Positions 12,737 through 27,172 of a stretch of 64,000 nt of DNA are shown in pieces. The notes below the pieces were generated by a model. The model had not been told where the DNA came from. It ran no database searches and was given only the letters and a program-made list of their open reading frames with translations. Location of the stretch: NCBI RefSeq assembly GCF_963662255.1, contig NC_085049.1, positions 63,783,158-63,847,157 of the forward strand. Reading direction: 5' to 3'. The translations under genes were made by a program, and so were the position numbers. Source of the stretch: Cinclus cinclus. Taxonomy: Eukaryota > Chordata > Aves > Passeriformes > Cinclidae. Each line of letters begins with the position of its first letter. Positions within the stretch are counted from its first letter, which is position 1.

Positions 12737-15700
12737 GAAAATGTCAAGAGGAAAATTACTCTTGCATTCCACAGAAATAAAGTAGAAGGTTGTTCTCTTT
12801 TTAATTTCCATGTTTGCATCAGATTTGAAATTGGTATTTCCTAACACAATTTAAATAGGCTGTGAATATTCTTATCAGATTTAAAAACCGGATTATTTTA
12901 TCCCAAGGAAGAGCTGTGCATCATTTGAATGACACATATTTCAGGAGCTGCCTGTGTTCTGCTGAAAAGTCATTAGACTAAGGATGAGGAATGACATACA
13001 TTAGAAACTCATGCAATCTCTCTACTCTAGCATTGTAAGTATATGCAAAAACTCTGCCACAGCCTTTGATGCTGAACTTCAGCCTAGGTCCAGTTCTTGA
13101 GGATCCTGACAGTTTTATGTTAAGAGTTACTCAGCCTGACACGTTGCTGAGCCTCTCCTCTGTAGTCTAGTGCTGTGCAGGATGCTCCTACCCTGGGGGA
13201 AATGTGAAGGTAGTTGCCTAAAGAGCATGTGTGTGAAAAAGCCATTTCCTTTATTGGCACTGCAGTCTCACTTCCTTAATTTAGATGCATACAAGTGGAA
13301 ATTGTCACCATTGCGTGCAGAACTCAAATGTACTCTCTTCAATTAACCAAGCTAAGATTTAATGACATGTACTAAAAAACACAGCCCCAGCAACCAGGTA
13401 TCTGTCAGTTTAGGCATTTGGGTTATGATGTGCTCTTTGGTCTGTCGGGCATGTGTAGTCCACAAGCTGTGTTCTGGAATTAGCAGAAGTTGAGACATGA
13501 GCATTAAGAGTCAGATGTGTTGACTATCCAGAAAGTTTGATTTCCTCACCACCGATGACACTTTAGCTAAGTATCCATCTACACTCTTCATGCCAACAAT
13601 CAGCTCCTGGGTGGTGCTTGTGGAAGTGGGTTGCCTAGAGGGAAGGATGTCAAGGAAAAGAGGCACAAACTGCATTTGACATGCAAAGAGGGGTTGAAAG
13701 GAAGTGGCTGATCATTGTCTTCTGCTTCTGTGTTGTCAGATGTGCCTGCTTAGATGTTACTTTTTTTTGGTTTTTTTCAAAGCTACTAGATGGGTAGAAT
13801 GATGAAAGCTTTAATATTACCAAGAAACTGAGAAGATCTGGGCCTCTGCTGAGATTTGCACAAGGTATCATATTTAGTATATGCCTGGAGGATATTTTTG
13901 TGGTGAATTGTCTGTTCTTCATATTGGATCCAGTAGCAATGCTTGGAGAAGACAGTTAAATCTGAGAAGATTAAAAGAAGTCAAAGAGAAAAGGGGAGAA
14001 TTAGGCAAAATAATGGGAGATTTATCAGTCTAAATGAAGCTGGCTTTTTCTCAAAAAATTAGGTATTTTCAGGTAAAACAAAGAATGTCATACCAAATGT
14101 GTTACAAGTAACTGCTTATTTCTGATGTTTTATCTGACATGGATTGTTTTTAAAGGGTCTGGTGAAGTTGTCTCTGTATTCTCTAAATTTTGCTCAAAAA
14201 CAGTTACAGTCAATGATATTTGTGTAACTGTTTGTTTGTTTCCATTGAAAATATGGGAAGATACTTCGGTGTTTCTCCTTGGGGATTTAATATGTTCATG
14301 TTGAGTGCAAACCAACCCTCCCTGAGGCTGGTTATTTTGCTAGAAGGGCAAATACTTGTCTATGGATTTCATCAGATGAAGATGCTGGGAAAAATTGGGG
14401 TACTACAATCAGGGGAAGGATGCTGGTTGTCTCCCTATCCATGCTTAATTTAAAGACTTGGGCAATTGGTAAGGTGGTGGCAACAGATATTTCAGCAATG
14501 CAGATGCCACTTATGACTAGAATAATTCATGTTTTGGTGTGACACGGTGATCTACATCAGAGAGGTGCTTTGTGTATGTGTCAGAGTCTTGTTAACAGGT
14601 GCCACTGGGTTGCTGTGGTGGTAAACTTTCCTCTTATAGCAGCAATCCCCAGCATGTGGCACAGATGGCCAGTGAGTTTGTGGGTTTGAGATCCCTAAGC
14701 AAACAATTGAGAAGAGGCTGAAGGCAAGTTTAGCTGCTGTGGAACCCTTTGTAGCAGCCATTTGGCTGCTTCTGAGGGATGGATCAGATAGGACTGGTAG
14801 AGGTAATCTTTCAGATCTCCAATCTGCATCTATATTTGCCTTTTTTCTTTTTCGTGACAGTTCAGGTAACGGAAATACCTTTGTGTATGTAAGAGTTTTG
14901 ACATCCAAGTGAGAAGCCTTACAAATGCTCTGTTTGCAAAGGACTGCTTTGTAGACTTCAGCCTTCTGCAGATCAGCTAAAATCTATCAGTCTATTTTGC
15001 CTACATATCTCTGCCTTTCCTCATGCCTGGGTGGGAGTTTTTACTAGACAAGAACCCAAGTCACAAACTCAAAGACTTGCAGCTGAATCTTGTCATTGAC
15101 TCATCACATGCCAATTGATAATCCATCTGCAAATAAGAGAATTGTCTGTAATTTGGGGTGTTTAATCTAAAAATCCTCGTTTTTTCAGTAGTAAAAAATG
15201 GGACTAATGCAGCTAACCCAAGGATATTGTGTAGAAATACTCACTGTATCTAACTTTTGAAGAGCTGTTTTCAGCTGTAATGTGCTTTTTAATGGCTAAT
15301 TAGCATTCTTTAACAATACTTCCAGCCCTAAAAATTCCATTGTCCCAACCCAAGCTTTTATTCTAACTTCTACATAGAGAATAGTTTTCCAGTTATGACT
15401 GTGTAACTTGCCACGTGCTCTCACCTGATCCACTTATTAACTCTTGACAGTGAATTGGGTTTAGTCTTATCTGTCTCAGCAGCTCAGATGTTCCTAGACT
15501 TTATCCTGAAAACCATTGCACACAGTTAATATAGTAAATCCCCATTTTACCAGAGCAGTTGTCCCATATCAAGCAGTTGAGGCTGAGAGCCCTATTCAGA
15601 AAACAGGGGTGAAAGTTTAAAATATAGTATATGCCATACTCAGCAGGAAGCTTTCTTGACTGCTGGAAAAGAGGAGTGATTGATTGATTACTCAGGCAGT

Positions 15701-18700
15701 GGATCACCCTTTGCAGGTATTGCAGAGAGCCTTTCTCCAAAGAAAGTACCTTTGTTAGTTCAGATATACCCCATAATGCCATGTGCTTCATCTCTGCATA
15801 TATCAAGACACAGTGAACTAGAATAACACAGGGTTTTCCTTATTCTTGGTTTCACTGGCTGGAGAAAAGTTCCCTATTCATTTACTTAGAACAAGTGATA
15901 GAGCAGTCTGTGGAAAGTAGCACAAAAATGCTGATCATTATCTGTAATTTTCCTGTGCTGTTTATCACTGTTTCATAGAAGTGATTTCTTTTGTGAGACA
16001 ATTTCATGCCTTGCTAATTCCTAATGTATCTTGCTGCATCTTCAAATGTACAATTTTATCAGAGATTTCTACAAAATCCTTCTCAGTTCCCAAATTTTAA
16101 AATATTCAATATACTCCAGTGTGAATGTCATTAGGCTTTTGAATCTATCAATCTACTGCATTGCCTTTTAAATTTAATTTTCTAGAAATACTCAGTTCCC
16201 TATACCAATACATTATTGATATTTCTGCAGCCTGGCAGGATCCATTTACTTGGTTTAGCAAAACTTAACTTTTTGAGGGGGAAAACACTGGAAGCACATA
16301 CTGTCATGAGGAGTTTGGGACATTTCCCCATTTCCTTCTCCTTGGACATAATGAAGTGTTTCACCACTCATTGAGCTGTGCTGAAACCCTGTCTCTATAA
16401 GAAAAATTCCTACTCCAACTTTCCCTACCCAAAGCTGACACAGAGCACACTACCATTATTCCTTTCATCCTCCTGCCAAGTTTTTTTTTTTTTTTCATTT
16501 CAGCCTGAATGTCTGTTGTCTGATGTTTCTGCCATTGGACGTGTGCTTTGGAGTAAACAAGATTTGTTTTGTTCATATTTCTCCAGGATAAATTGCCTGT
16601 AAAAAAAATAAATCATTGTTTGAAAAAGCTAATTGAACTTAGTCTAAAACACACTGCTTAGGGTGTCTCATTTCAGAGGTGAAGACGTGTCTGAGCCCCT
16701 TGCTCTGTCTCATGTCAAAGGCTGTTCCTAGTGAGTGCCTCTGGAAAAGCACATCTGTATGCTCAGATCTGATACTAGTCAAATTTCTTAGCAGTTCTGA
16801 GTGATGGTCACTGAAAAGCTAGAACCACATGAACCTAAATGTTCTTGTAACAGGATGGTAGTGCTGCTAGATGTGCCTTTAAATTTAATAATATAATTTC
16901 TTTGTTCACAGATGAAAACACACCGTCCTGCCCACCTTTAACTTCTAAGTAGGAGGAATCAGGAGAGACACTGTGTTAGATTTACAGTAAATATTGGCCA
17001 TGCATGTATGATTCAATTATATGTCAGGCCAGACAATAGATGTATTATGTCACCCTGATTAAAAAATGGACTATCATATCAACAAGCTACTGCCTATCAT
17101 GATGTCTGTCTGCAGAATGTCATTAATCTGGCAGACTTTTAACCTAAAAAATTACAACCTCTTTCCTCTTGATCACTTTATTAAATCCAGATTGGTCTTT
17201 CATCCAAAATGTCAAGAAATCTGCCAGCAGTTTAGCAATAAATGAGAGCAATGACCTGCTGTAAAACAAAAAGCAGTGAATTAAAAGTACAGGTCATATC
17301 TGCATTTGCCAACAAGATAGTTAGCTTTTTTCCAGCTTTTTTTCACCTGTTCTTAATGTTCTTCTTTTAAAAAAAGAATCTTTTAAAGAGAGTTTGCTAA
17401 TTGCATTTGAACTCAGGTTCCTTTTTAGTGCTCAAAATTTTGGCTCATAAATTAGGACAGCTTATGTTAAGTCTGCTGTAGCAATTCTGGCCCTAAGCTT
17501 TTTACTGAGTTCTTCAAAGATTTCTGCCCCTGCTGCTAGGATTGCTTGACTAATCATAGAGCAGTTGCAGACATGTTTAAATCGTAGCTGGAAAGACCAC
17601 ATCATTACTAGGAAAGATCAGAACTGATGCCATTTTACATTAATATGCCACAGTGATAGAGCATCATCTTCCCTAGAAGCTGACCCTGTCCTGTAAAGAA
17701 GGAGACAGGCATTTAAATGGGCAGATTGTCAGAACAGAAAATGATTATAAGCTTTTTTAAGCTCATCTATATCTACTAATGAGTCAGAGCTTTAATTCCC
17801 ATTGAATTAAACAGATAATCTGAGAGAGTTTTGTACTTAAGCAGTTAAGATCTAAATTCTTAAAAATACCCAAGTTATTTTGATGGTGGGACTGAAGCCC
17901 CTGAATCACTCAGACTTTGCAGTGTAGGATCCAAAACACAGTACTTCCATAAAAAATTTTATAAAATCCTCTATACTCTCTATATTCTTTTACAGACACT
18001 ATTGTAAAAAATGTTCAGCCAAAAAACGTGCACACTCCAAGTGAATGTATTGTTTCTACTTCACATTTATAATCAAAAGGATTTTAAAGGTTAAACAATT
18101 TACAAATTTGGGCAAATATGGAAGTGAAACTTTTAGCAAAATTTTACAGCACTTCTACTTTCCTTTCATGTTGACACAGGCCACAGGTCAGTTTTTATCT
18201 GCATAAAAGAAAGATTCCTATTACAGTAACAGGAAAAAGGGTGGAAGTGTAACTTAAGTCAGAGGCAAAACTCTTGCTTAGTTTAGTGAAAACAGACTTT
18301 TCCTAGTATGTTTAAGAATATATTAGTACTTTACAAAATAATTCTTGATCTTTCCTTTAGGAAAAAATGCCAGAAAATCTCCCACAAATGTGAGGAAAAA
18401 GAGTCACTGTACTAGCATAAGCCTGTAAACACCACTGGAGACATTATTGCTTGAACAATGTGGGTTTATTAGCTTGGACAGTTCAGCATCTGAAGATACA
18501 CTGGTTATTTCTTTTACGTGTATTAATATCAAAGCCAAAACTAATATATGTCAGATGCTATGGGGGAGAACCTTGGAGCACCTTGCATACAAGCTGCAGC
18601 TTCTTGCTTGGTCTCCAAGAGGACACATTCAAAGGCCTCTTTCACTTGTTTTTTGAAGTGCTGGGCCTTTCCTGTGCTCTCATCTCAGACCTTCCAGCTG

Positions 18701-18850
18701 GTGGCACTGGCAGCACAACCCTTGGCTCCCAGATGTTCTCCTCATACCTCACTCCTGTTACATGGCCCCTCTTGTGGTACAGAGGACAGAAGCTGTGACT
18801 CTTTTAAAACACAGTTTCTTGGTAAGTACCTTCATACCTGCTCTTAAAGA
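12735..18850. other. Intergenic, no recognised repeat
   Basis: Roughly 6 kb without any repeat family I can identify. The part at about 16.9-18.3 kb is AT-rich with many TAATTA- and ATTTAAAT-like words, the texture often seen in conserved noncoding enhancers; conservation cannot be judged from one sequence. Confidence 0.4.
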
Positions 18851-19090
18851 TCACAGAATGGTTTAGGTTGGAAGGGATCTTAAAAATCCTCTGGTTCCAT
18901 CCAATCCTCCTGCCATGGGCAGGGACATCTTCCATTAGACTGGGTTTCTGGGCACCTCATCCAGCCTGGTCTCTCCCAGGCATGGGGACTCCACAACTTC
19001 TCTGGGCAACCTGTAACAGTGTCTCACCATCCTCATTGTAAACAACTTCTTCCTAGTATCTTACCTAAACCTGCCACCTTTAAGTCTAAG
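18851..19090 (-). mobile_element. CR1 LINE fragment, reverse orientation
   Basis: Starts TCACAGAATGG followed by TTTAGGTTGGAAGGGATCTT, the reverse complement of a CR1 3' end. It continues through the CCTGCCATGGGCAGGGACA, CAACTTCTCTGGGCAACCTG and TTCTTCCTAGTATCT blocks of the family. About 240 bp remain; no usable coding frame. Confidence 0.92.
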
Positions 19091-22000
19091 AAGGAATTAG
19101 GAAGATGTTATTTTCTAGGGATGTGATGGTCAATAGCTGTTCTGGCTGTAATGCTGGCCCACTTTAGCTGGTGTGCTATCCCAGCTGTGAGATTTACAGG
19201 GGTTTGTGAGCATCTTTGGATTTCAGATGATGCTTTTCATGCTGCTTGTGTCTGTTAAAATGCTGTATGTTTTGAGCTGTGAGACATTTCCTGACTATTC
19301 AGTAGAAATATCTGATTAATTAGATATCATTAGGTTAAATATAGTTAAATACAGAAACACAGGTAATTGCTTCAAGGATGATGCTTGCATAAATAATTTT
19401 TTCCTGTTGCTTTTCTTTCTCCCTAGTTCAGCTGTTGAAATACAATCTGTTCTTTGTTTTGCCATGGAACGACCCCACACAACAAGGAGACATAGCTAGA
19501 AATCAATCATGCACAAATGTTGTCAAAGGAAAGTGTGAGAAAATGAGGAAAACAAGTTTTTTTCACTACTTTTTTGAAACCTAGTAAAGGGTCCTGAGGT
19601 CAGGTAAAGTTCAAACTTGGCCATTTACCATAGAAATAGAACACTGAAAAAAAAAGGTACTTCTAGCAAGGAATTCCTGTAATTTCTCTTTGTATATGTG
19701 AGCCTGCTTCTGCTAAATAGATAGGATTTTGGAGATATCCACTAGTAATTTATGCCTGGTTTGTACCTTCTTTCATGGAGCTTCACATCCAGTTGGGTTT
19801 ATCTGGTATGCTGTATTTAAGTGGTGTCTGTGTTTCATTTATCAACTCATAATTTTTAATGCACATAAACATGGTGAAAGATATGCTAAAAGAAATATCC
19901 ACATTCGGATTGAAATGATTAATTAATATGAAAGACCAAGATATATCAACATCATTTGTATTCATGCACATGCTAAATAATTATGTTTTCAGAATGGGTA
20001 TATTATGGCTTCCTGATTCTGCAATAATTGCAAGCCTCAGCTATAGCTGAATTATTACTTACAGCAATTTAGCTCTGCCATAAATGTTGTGAATATATGG
20101 ACTGTTAACATGGTGTGGGACAGCAGTGGTGAGGATAAATCTCTGGCTGTGCTGATTATTCACCTTTCCAGACAGCAACATTAATCTTTTTATCAGTATT
20201 TTCACCATTTCACCTCTGTAAAACTGGGAAACACTGTTAAAATCAGATCCTTGATTTCAGTAAATTTTTTAAAATTGAAACCATTATATTATTTAGTTTT
20301 CTGAGATCTTGTGTTCCACACCCATCCTCATACACCCTGGTGTCCTAATGCTTTCAATACTATTCAATACTGTGTTTGGTAGGACTAAAATGTGCCAAAA
20401 GTAGTTTGTTTCATTATTATGACTATTTTGCTAACAATTTAGTTTCTTTGGTTAGCACTTACAGCTTTTTTTTTTTTTTTTTTGGTCTGAAAATTGTAGT
20501 GCAAGTAACTAAACTAGGAATTCAAATAAGCTTAAGTACTTCATTTGGAAACATTTGTGATTGACTCATTCATAGATGATAACCTGAGCAACTAGTATTG
20601 TAGTCACCATCAAAAACTATGATAAAATCACCCTTTTTTTTTTTTAAGGAAAAAAAAATATGTTTCCAAATGAAGATAAAAACCTTCTAAGTTTGGAGAG
20701 GTTGCTTTGAAGTCACTTCTCACCATACCTTTAAAAAATGAAGGCCGTTGCTCCCTGTCTTAAGCAAGGGACAGCAAAGAAAGACAACCATGTTCTTGCA
20801 CTTTGTGTTCTCAGCTGCAGCATGGGGTCTCCAAACCCACTAACTTGCCATTCAGCAAAGACTTAAGCCAGCTTTGGCTGCAGGATTTTTGCTGCCCAAG
20901 ATAAACCTGAACACTAACATGCTTCATTGCCTGGGCTGTACCACTGGGCGTGTCCTCTATAGCTTTTTAGTTTCTGCAGAAAATATCTAAGTTTGTGTCT
21001 GATCATGTAGGAATTTTTTTCCCCCTTCTTCCATAACTAATGAGAATTTATATTTTTAGCCTTTCTACCGCTGAAATTACTAATGTTTTTTTTCTGCATT
21101 AAAGTGAGTAGATGTTCAGCTGTAGCTTTTACCCAGAGACCTGATATTATTCATCAGTGAATTACATGGTAGTGATTGAATTTATCAGAGCAAAATGCCA
21201 GGACAGCATGTTTCATAGCTTTTTTTTTTCCTTTCACTTTTCTGTAATGAAGGATAAGAGGAATATCTGTAGGTGGCAATAGTACTGAAGCTGTAGCCAT
21301 ATGCTATTTGGGGGTTTTAATGGGCAGGTTATCATCAAATTAATTTGCAAGTTAGCTTTCTGCAATTCTGATTCAATAAACTGCTTTACTGATGCTGTAG
21401 AATGGGGCAGCATGGTCCCTAATATCTGAGTGCCAGATTATCCACACCACAAGCAGTATCTACCTTAGCTAAAGTCATGAATGGCTTTCAAAATTTCAGT
21501 GTTGGTCTATGTAACTATTTATTTATTTATTTTGAACCACTGAGTGCAGACATGGATTTCTATTAACAGCACTGTGACATTTGTATCATTAGCATGACAT
21601 TAATGTGCAGTACAAGAAGCTATAATAATAGATACAAATTACAGATTTTTTTCAATGGATTGGAAGGATAAAAAGTGGTGCATACCCAAAATAAAAAACA
21701 CCAACCGTATGAGGCCCAAGTTCTAGCCTGCACTTTATTTTCTGGGATGAACTGATAGTGCTGATGGGTAACAGCAATATCTGGAGAGTGTGATGGTACC
21801 TGTGCAGCTTTGAGGGCAGACGAGGGAGAAGGGGTTCTGTGAGCATGAGCAGCAGCACAAGGCACCTTGTTTGGGTCAGCTGTTTTGTGGGCTTGTCCAC
21901 TGTGGGTTTCAGGTACGCTCAGGACAGACCTTAGGCATCTTATATATGGGCTGCTGGAATATGGGATTGCTGGCAAATACTCTTGGAGGTGCAGCTGGGT

Positions 22001-25000
22001 CCACAGCTAATGGATTTGAAGCAGCATGCCAGGTGCTTACGGGGCATTCAGTGGATTGCACAATGACTTTTGCAATTCTCTTCCTGAGTAGGAACACAGC
22101 TAAAGTGTCAGAAGTAGCTACTTCATTTGGTCATTGCTCTACGATACACTGGATTTGCCATTGCAGTGGATAAAGACCAGCTAGGATTACAGAAACATTG
22201 CAAACAACTGCACAAAGTAATAAACAGTTCTTAATTTGCAGTCTAACAATTTTTCTTCTGCTTCATTATTACTTGGGTTATTGGCCCACTGAAAATTAAA
22301 TAAGGTGTCTTTCTTTGACTCAAGTAGTTTGCCTTAGGTGAGGCAATGTTAACTGGATAGAAAAACCTGAGTTCTATTTATGGTCTGTTATCTGTGGTGG
22401 CATTTTTATTAAATTCCCCATAAAATGGGGAAACAACAAATCATTCCAAATTCTAGTTGCCACTAGATTAACTCTTGGTCCAGAATATTATTTTCTGGGG
22501 GAGTCTCATTTATGCATTCCTACTACTTCGCTGACTACCGGTAGTTCAAAATAAAGAACATTTTGGCAGAAATTTAATCATTATATTTAGTTGTGACTGC
22601 CCATTGCTCAGAGAAAATTTTTCACCAGTTTCTGTTATTTTATCAGGGTAAATCCAGGGACCATTTGTGGTGCACCTGAATCCACTGCCTAAAATGCTGG
22701 AAAAATAAACTCTGTGTAAAATGTAAGAGAGTTATTTGAAATAGTTCCAAGTGCCAAACTAACATGTGAAATCAAAGCAAAAGTGAGTCAGTCTGTTGTG
22801 ACTCTGGGAGCAGCAGGTGAGGTGGGGACTCTGTGACCTACTTTGCTGCTCTGATCGGTTAGATTAGTCATCCCAGTAGCCAAACCCCAAAATTCCACAT
22901 CTGTTGATGTTGTTACCCTGGTGACAGTAAAAGAAAGTCCATTTCAAGCACATCTGTGATTTCTCATGCTGTGATTCACTATACCTGACTAGACTTGTTC
23001 TATAAGGCTAGCATGTTGTTGTCCTCAACATACTTGATCCCTGTTTCTTCAATTATTTTTGTTCTGCAGCTTCAAATTGTCCAGGCCTTTAAGAAAACTT
23101 GTATGGTAGTGGAATTCAGTAGTCATGTAAGGAAAAATCTAGCAAAGACTAAGCCTGTATGTCTTTTATTTAATTTTTGATCCTAAATTATCTGACCTAC
23201 CTTGTGCCATAGGCCTTCTTTCTCAGCAGACTTAGACTTCAGCCTTGTGAAGGAACCACGTTACAGCTCCAAAGGTTAAGAAAAATAAGCATCCAACACA
23301 CATAAGAGGAATTTTATAACAATAGTGGTGGGTGGAAAGGAGGTTAAATCTGTACTGTGAACCAAAGATCAGACACCGATTTCTGTTGTCAGGATTTGGA
23401 TTCAGTTACAGAACTATGACCTCAGCTGTCCTCAATTACCTTGTTGCATAATGATCATAAAAAAATGGAGAGTCTTAAAAGCTGTCTTTGCTGTCATTGC
23501 TGGATAAAGAATTACTGGGTTATTTAGAAGTTGAGGCTGACTTCTCTGTGTATATGTGCAGGCTTCAGATCTGTGCTATTGTGTTTGTGGGGTTTTTAAT
23601 ATGATGACTTAAAAAGGTCATGAGGCAGTTTAAAATCAAGACTGAATTACACAATTACTCAACTGCTGAGGAATCTGGGTGCCCCCCAACCCATGCAAAG
23701 TGTGCTGCACAATGTTGATAAATGGCTTACAGGCCAGCAGTGATGTTCTCAAAACTCTATTGTGCTTTCTCAGTTTTACAATGTGGGCTGATCATACACA
23801 TAAGCCACAGGGTTCATAGGGGACATCCAAACATCTTTCAGCAAGTTACAGACTTCTGTGTTGGCCGTGCTGCCACATCCCTGCTCATTGTCCTGCAGTT
23901 CTCAGAGAGATGGTCCTTCCTGGGCCGTGGTGGGCACTGGGTCAAGGACAAGCATTCTAGGAGGTGTTGCCTCAAGCTTTCTCCATGACAAACATCTGTC
24001 TTTTGCTGTGCTCCAGGTTATCTAATGGAAGGGTCAGGAGATTGTTACAGCTGTTGGGAAGGATGGCACAGTCCCCTGGCAGAGCTCACCAGCCTGTGAC
24101 ACACTTGCTCAGTTACCACCTCCCCATCTAAGCCGTCCTCCAGGTATGGTGCTGTCCAGCTGATGGAGCCTGCACCCCCTTGAGAGCTGGTGTGGGCCCT
24201 GCACAGCCCCACTGCCATCCCCAGAGGCTGCTGACTCTGCAGGGCAGCCAGAAGTCACACTTGGTGCTGCTGCACGCCCCACGCTGCGTGTGCCAGGGGC
24301 TGCTGCCATGTCTCATGGGCTCCTCTCAGCAGCCCAGGGAGCTCAAATCAGGAGCTCTACCCCGAGGATCTCAAAACAATGATGCTTGTGTACTTAAAAA
24401 ACAGTGTGCTTTTTGCTTTGAGGAATACAAGCATAGAGCCACTGTTCAAGTTTTTCCTTCTCTCTTCTCTTGCTCTTCCCATACTGCTGCTGCCTTTCCT
24501 GTGCTATTCCATGTCCTATCACTTTCTCTTCCCCATAATTCCAGATCATTGTACAAGACATGGGTTAAAAATAAAGCCTTCCAGAGAAGAAACATGTTCG
24601 CAACAATGGAAGCAAATGTAAACAAAAAACAATAGAATGGTACTCTGGTCCACGGTTTTATTATTGTCTTTAGCTTTAAGGGGATTTGAGATTTTTGTGA
24701 AGTAAATGATAGGTTGCAGGCTACACAGACATTTCAAGTTAAATAAAAAATTTAAGGCATAATCCAGTGTTCATGCATACCCCTGTTGCTTGTGATTGGA
24801 AAGGTTACTGAAGATTTCCTTTCCTGTTGCTATGCATTTTATTTTCATTGTTGGGAAGTGCAGATGAAAGCAAAGGTAGCAGCTATTTCAGGAGGCCGCC
24901 TGTGAAGCAGGAAAGTGTTTTAGATACCTTCTTCCATTCTTGTTCTTCCGTGCACAAAGGCAGATGCCAAGCACCACATGCTCCCCGATTTCATCTGTCA

Positions 25001-26829
25001 GGTGCCTACGTAGGATTAATCTCTGCTTTTGTGTAAAGGCTTCCAAGGAAGTCTCAGATGCTGAGCTGATTCCTCTGTCACCATCCCCCTGTCCGTTTTG
25101 TCAAAATGTATCTGGAGAAGCCTCATCAAATTGTATGTGCCTAGCTAGCTTTCTATGACAGTCCCTGGGGTCCTGTAATGTGAAAATGTTTGAAAAACAT
25201 AGCAACAGTGAGGTGGAGCTACCTGTGGTGCACCTCTTTTCCCCCTGAAATGAGCTGGTGTAAAGCAGTTCTTGCTGGGCATATATCCAGGGTAGCTGGT
25301 GTTAGAAAATAAGTCTTCAGGCAGATTTAAACAGAAAAAAAATGCTTTAAAATGTATTATTTCTTACCAGTGGAGGCAACAATGTCTCCCATCAGAATTT
25401 TCACCTGCTCCGTGAGTGGACAAAGCAGGATGTGCACCTGCAGGTCAACTCCCTCAGTACCTGGTAGGTGACATCTGCACCCACCCCCCTCATCTGCTCT
25501 TGCTGGCAGAAAGATAAGATGTGTAAATCCAGAGTAAATGAAGCCATGTCAAACTGAAAGTTTCCTGTCCCTTACCTGGGATAAAAAAAGCATAGACAGG
25601 GTTTTTTACCAGCACTGCAGCCAAAATTTGCGCTCTACACTGGTTTTAATTTTTTAGGTTTCCAGTGATTGATATACATTGAAAAATACATTTTTACAAA
25701 TATAAGCAGACCGTTTACATTGAGTCTTTTCATCTCAGAGCAAATTTGAAACATGGGACTTCTACATTACAGCATGCCAACAGCTGGGATGGATTATTTC
25801 AGCCAAGCTTTTGTGTGTCTTGCAGTATCACCTACACAGCAGATTGCTTAGCTTTGTTCCCATGTTTAGCATTAGTTATAACTTTCTCAATGCCTACATG
25901 CTTTTAAGTTCCTTTGAAAACTGGCTGCTGCCACAAAATGACCCCATTTCTGTTATTCTTATAGCATTTAAATGACATAGCATGACCAAAACCAATCTAT
26001 ATTGAAAAGAATTTCCATCAGTGGAAGAGTCCAGTTAACAACACCTATCCTTCTTGCAATTTATTTCAAATTCAGCTGTCTCAGGCATCCATCTGCTGTC
26101 TTTCATCTTTTAGAGAAGCTGACAGAAATTAGATTAGTTGTAAATTGTCTGAGGAGTGAAATTCATCCTGTCCTGACAGTGTAAAAACACATGATGGTAC
26201 ACCTGGTGGTGGTATGGAGCTCAACACAGTGCTCAAGATTTTCTGCTCCAAAGAGGGTATGATTTCAGATATGCGTAGCAGTATCACTTTGCTGTATTAG
26301 TTTAGGTTATACTGAAGCACAACTGCTTCAAATAATCTATATTTATAGTGAAAAATGTCCCTCAGGCTTTATTTGAAAGATCCCTGTATGTATGAAATCT
26401 TTCAAGTAAACCACAAAATCCAAGGGTGTAGAAAGATTGAGATTGAATGTTAATAAAAGGCTGCAGCAGAAGGCAGGCCTTTCAAACTCCCTGTTTATCA
26501 TGTTAGGTATTGGGACCATGCCTGAAAGTTAATTCTGGTGGGGTTTTTTTCTGTTGTTTTGCTAGTGTCTCAACCTGACACTCCCCTGATCTCTCTTGAG
26601 GAAGGACAGATCAAAACTGAAGTGAAAAGACCAAGTAGATTATCCTGGAAAAATTGAATTTTAACAAATAGTGCTTGTACTATAGCCCTGCATGATGGAT
26701 AATTTAGTAAAATATCAGTGTGCCTTTGAAATAACCTTATGGAAGAGCTATTGGCCATAAATTAAGTCAATGACCTGTATGTGTGTATTCCTAAATTTCC
26801 AAAAATAGTTTGTGTTCTACCCCTGTGCC
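19091..26829. other. Intergenic, poly-T tracts and one GC-richer patch
   Basis: Contains T runs at 20467-20484 and about 21220, and an AT-rich background. A GC-richer patch at about 24130-24370 has few CpGs and overlapping open frames on both strands that share no likeness to known proteins. Another open minus-strand stretch spans 21620-21976. No gene supported. Confidence 0.4.
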
Positions 26830-27172
26830 ACATGATCTGAGAAGGTCATCAGATTCTTCAATGTCTGAAGAGAGAGTGTCAAGAGGATGAAGCCAGACTC
26901 TTCTTGGAGGTGCCAAGCAATAGGACAAGAGGCAATGGGCAGAAACTGATGCACAGGTAATCCCACCTGAACATGAGGAAGAACTTTTTCACTGTGTATG
27001 TGACTGGACACTGGAACAGGCTGCTTGGAGAGGCTGTGGAGTCTCCTTCTACAGAGATATTCAGAAGGCATTTCCACACAACCATGAGTAATGTGCTCAT
27101 GGACCCTGGTTGAGCAGGGAGGATGGACTGGATGACTTCCAGTGGTCCCATCCAGTCTTACCGTTCTGTAAT
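26830..27172 (+). mobile_element. CR1 LINE fragment, 3' end
   Basis: Diverged CR1 tail: AATGTCTGAAGAGAGAGTGT, then CAATAGGACAAGAGGCAATG, CACTGGAACAGGCTGC, TGTGGAGTCTCCTTCT and a GGATGGACTGGATGACTTCC block, ending near CCGTTCTGTAATT. The subfamily differs from the copy at 6.1 kb. Reading frames are broken. Confidence 0.9.

Noticed and set aside
13550..13634. Minus-strand exon-like segment with a strong acceptor
   Set aside because: It would join the 12548 segment in phase 0 but needs a preceding exit in phase 2, and the nearest upstream segment exits in phase 1; left out of the candidate chain.
24180..24635. 151-codon plus-strand open frame
   Set aside because: Lies in a GC-richer patch with competing frames on both strands and no likeness to any protein.
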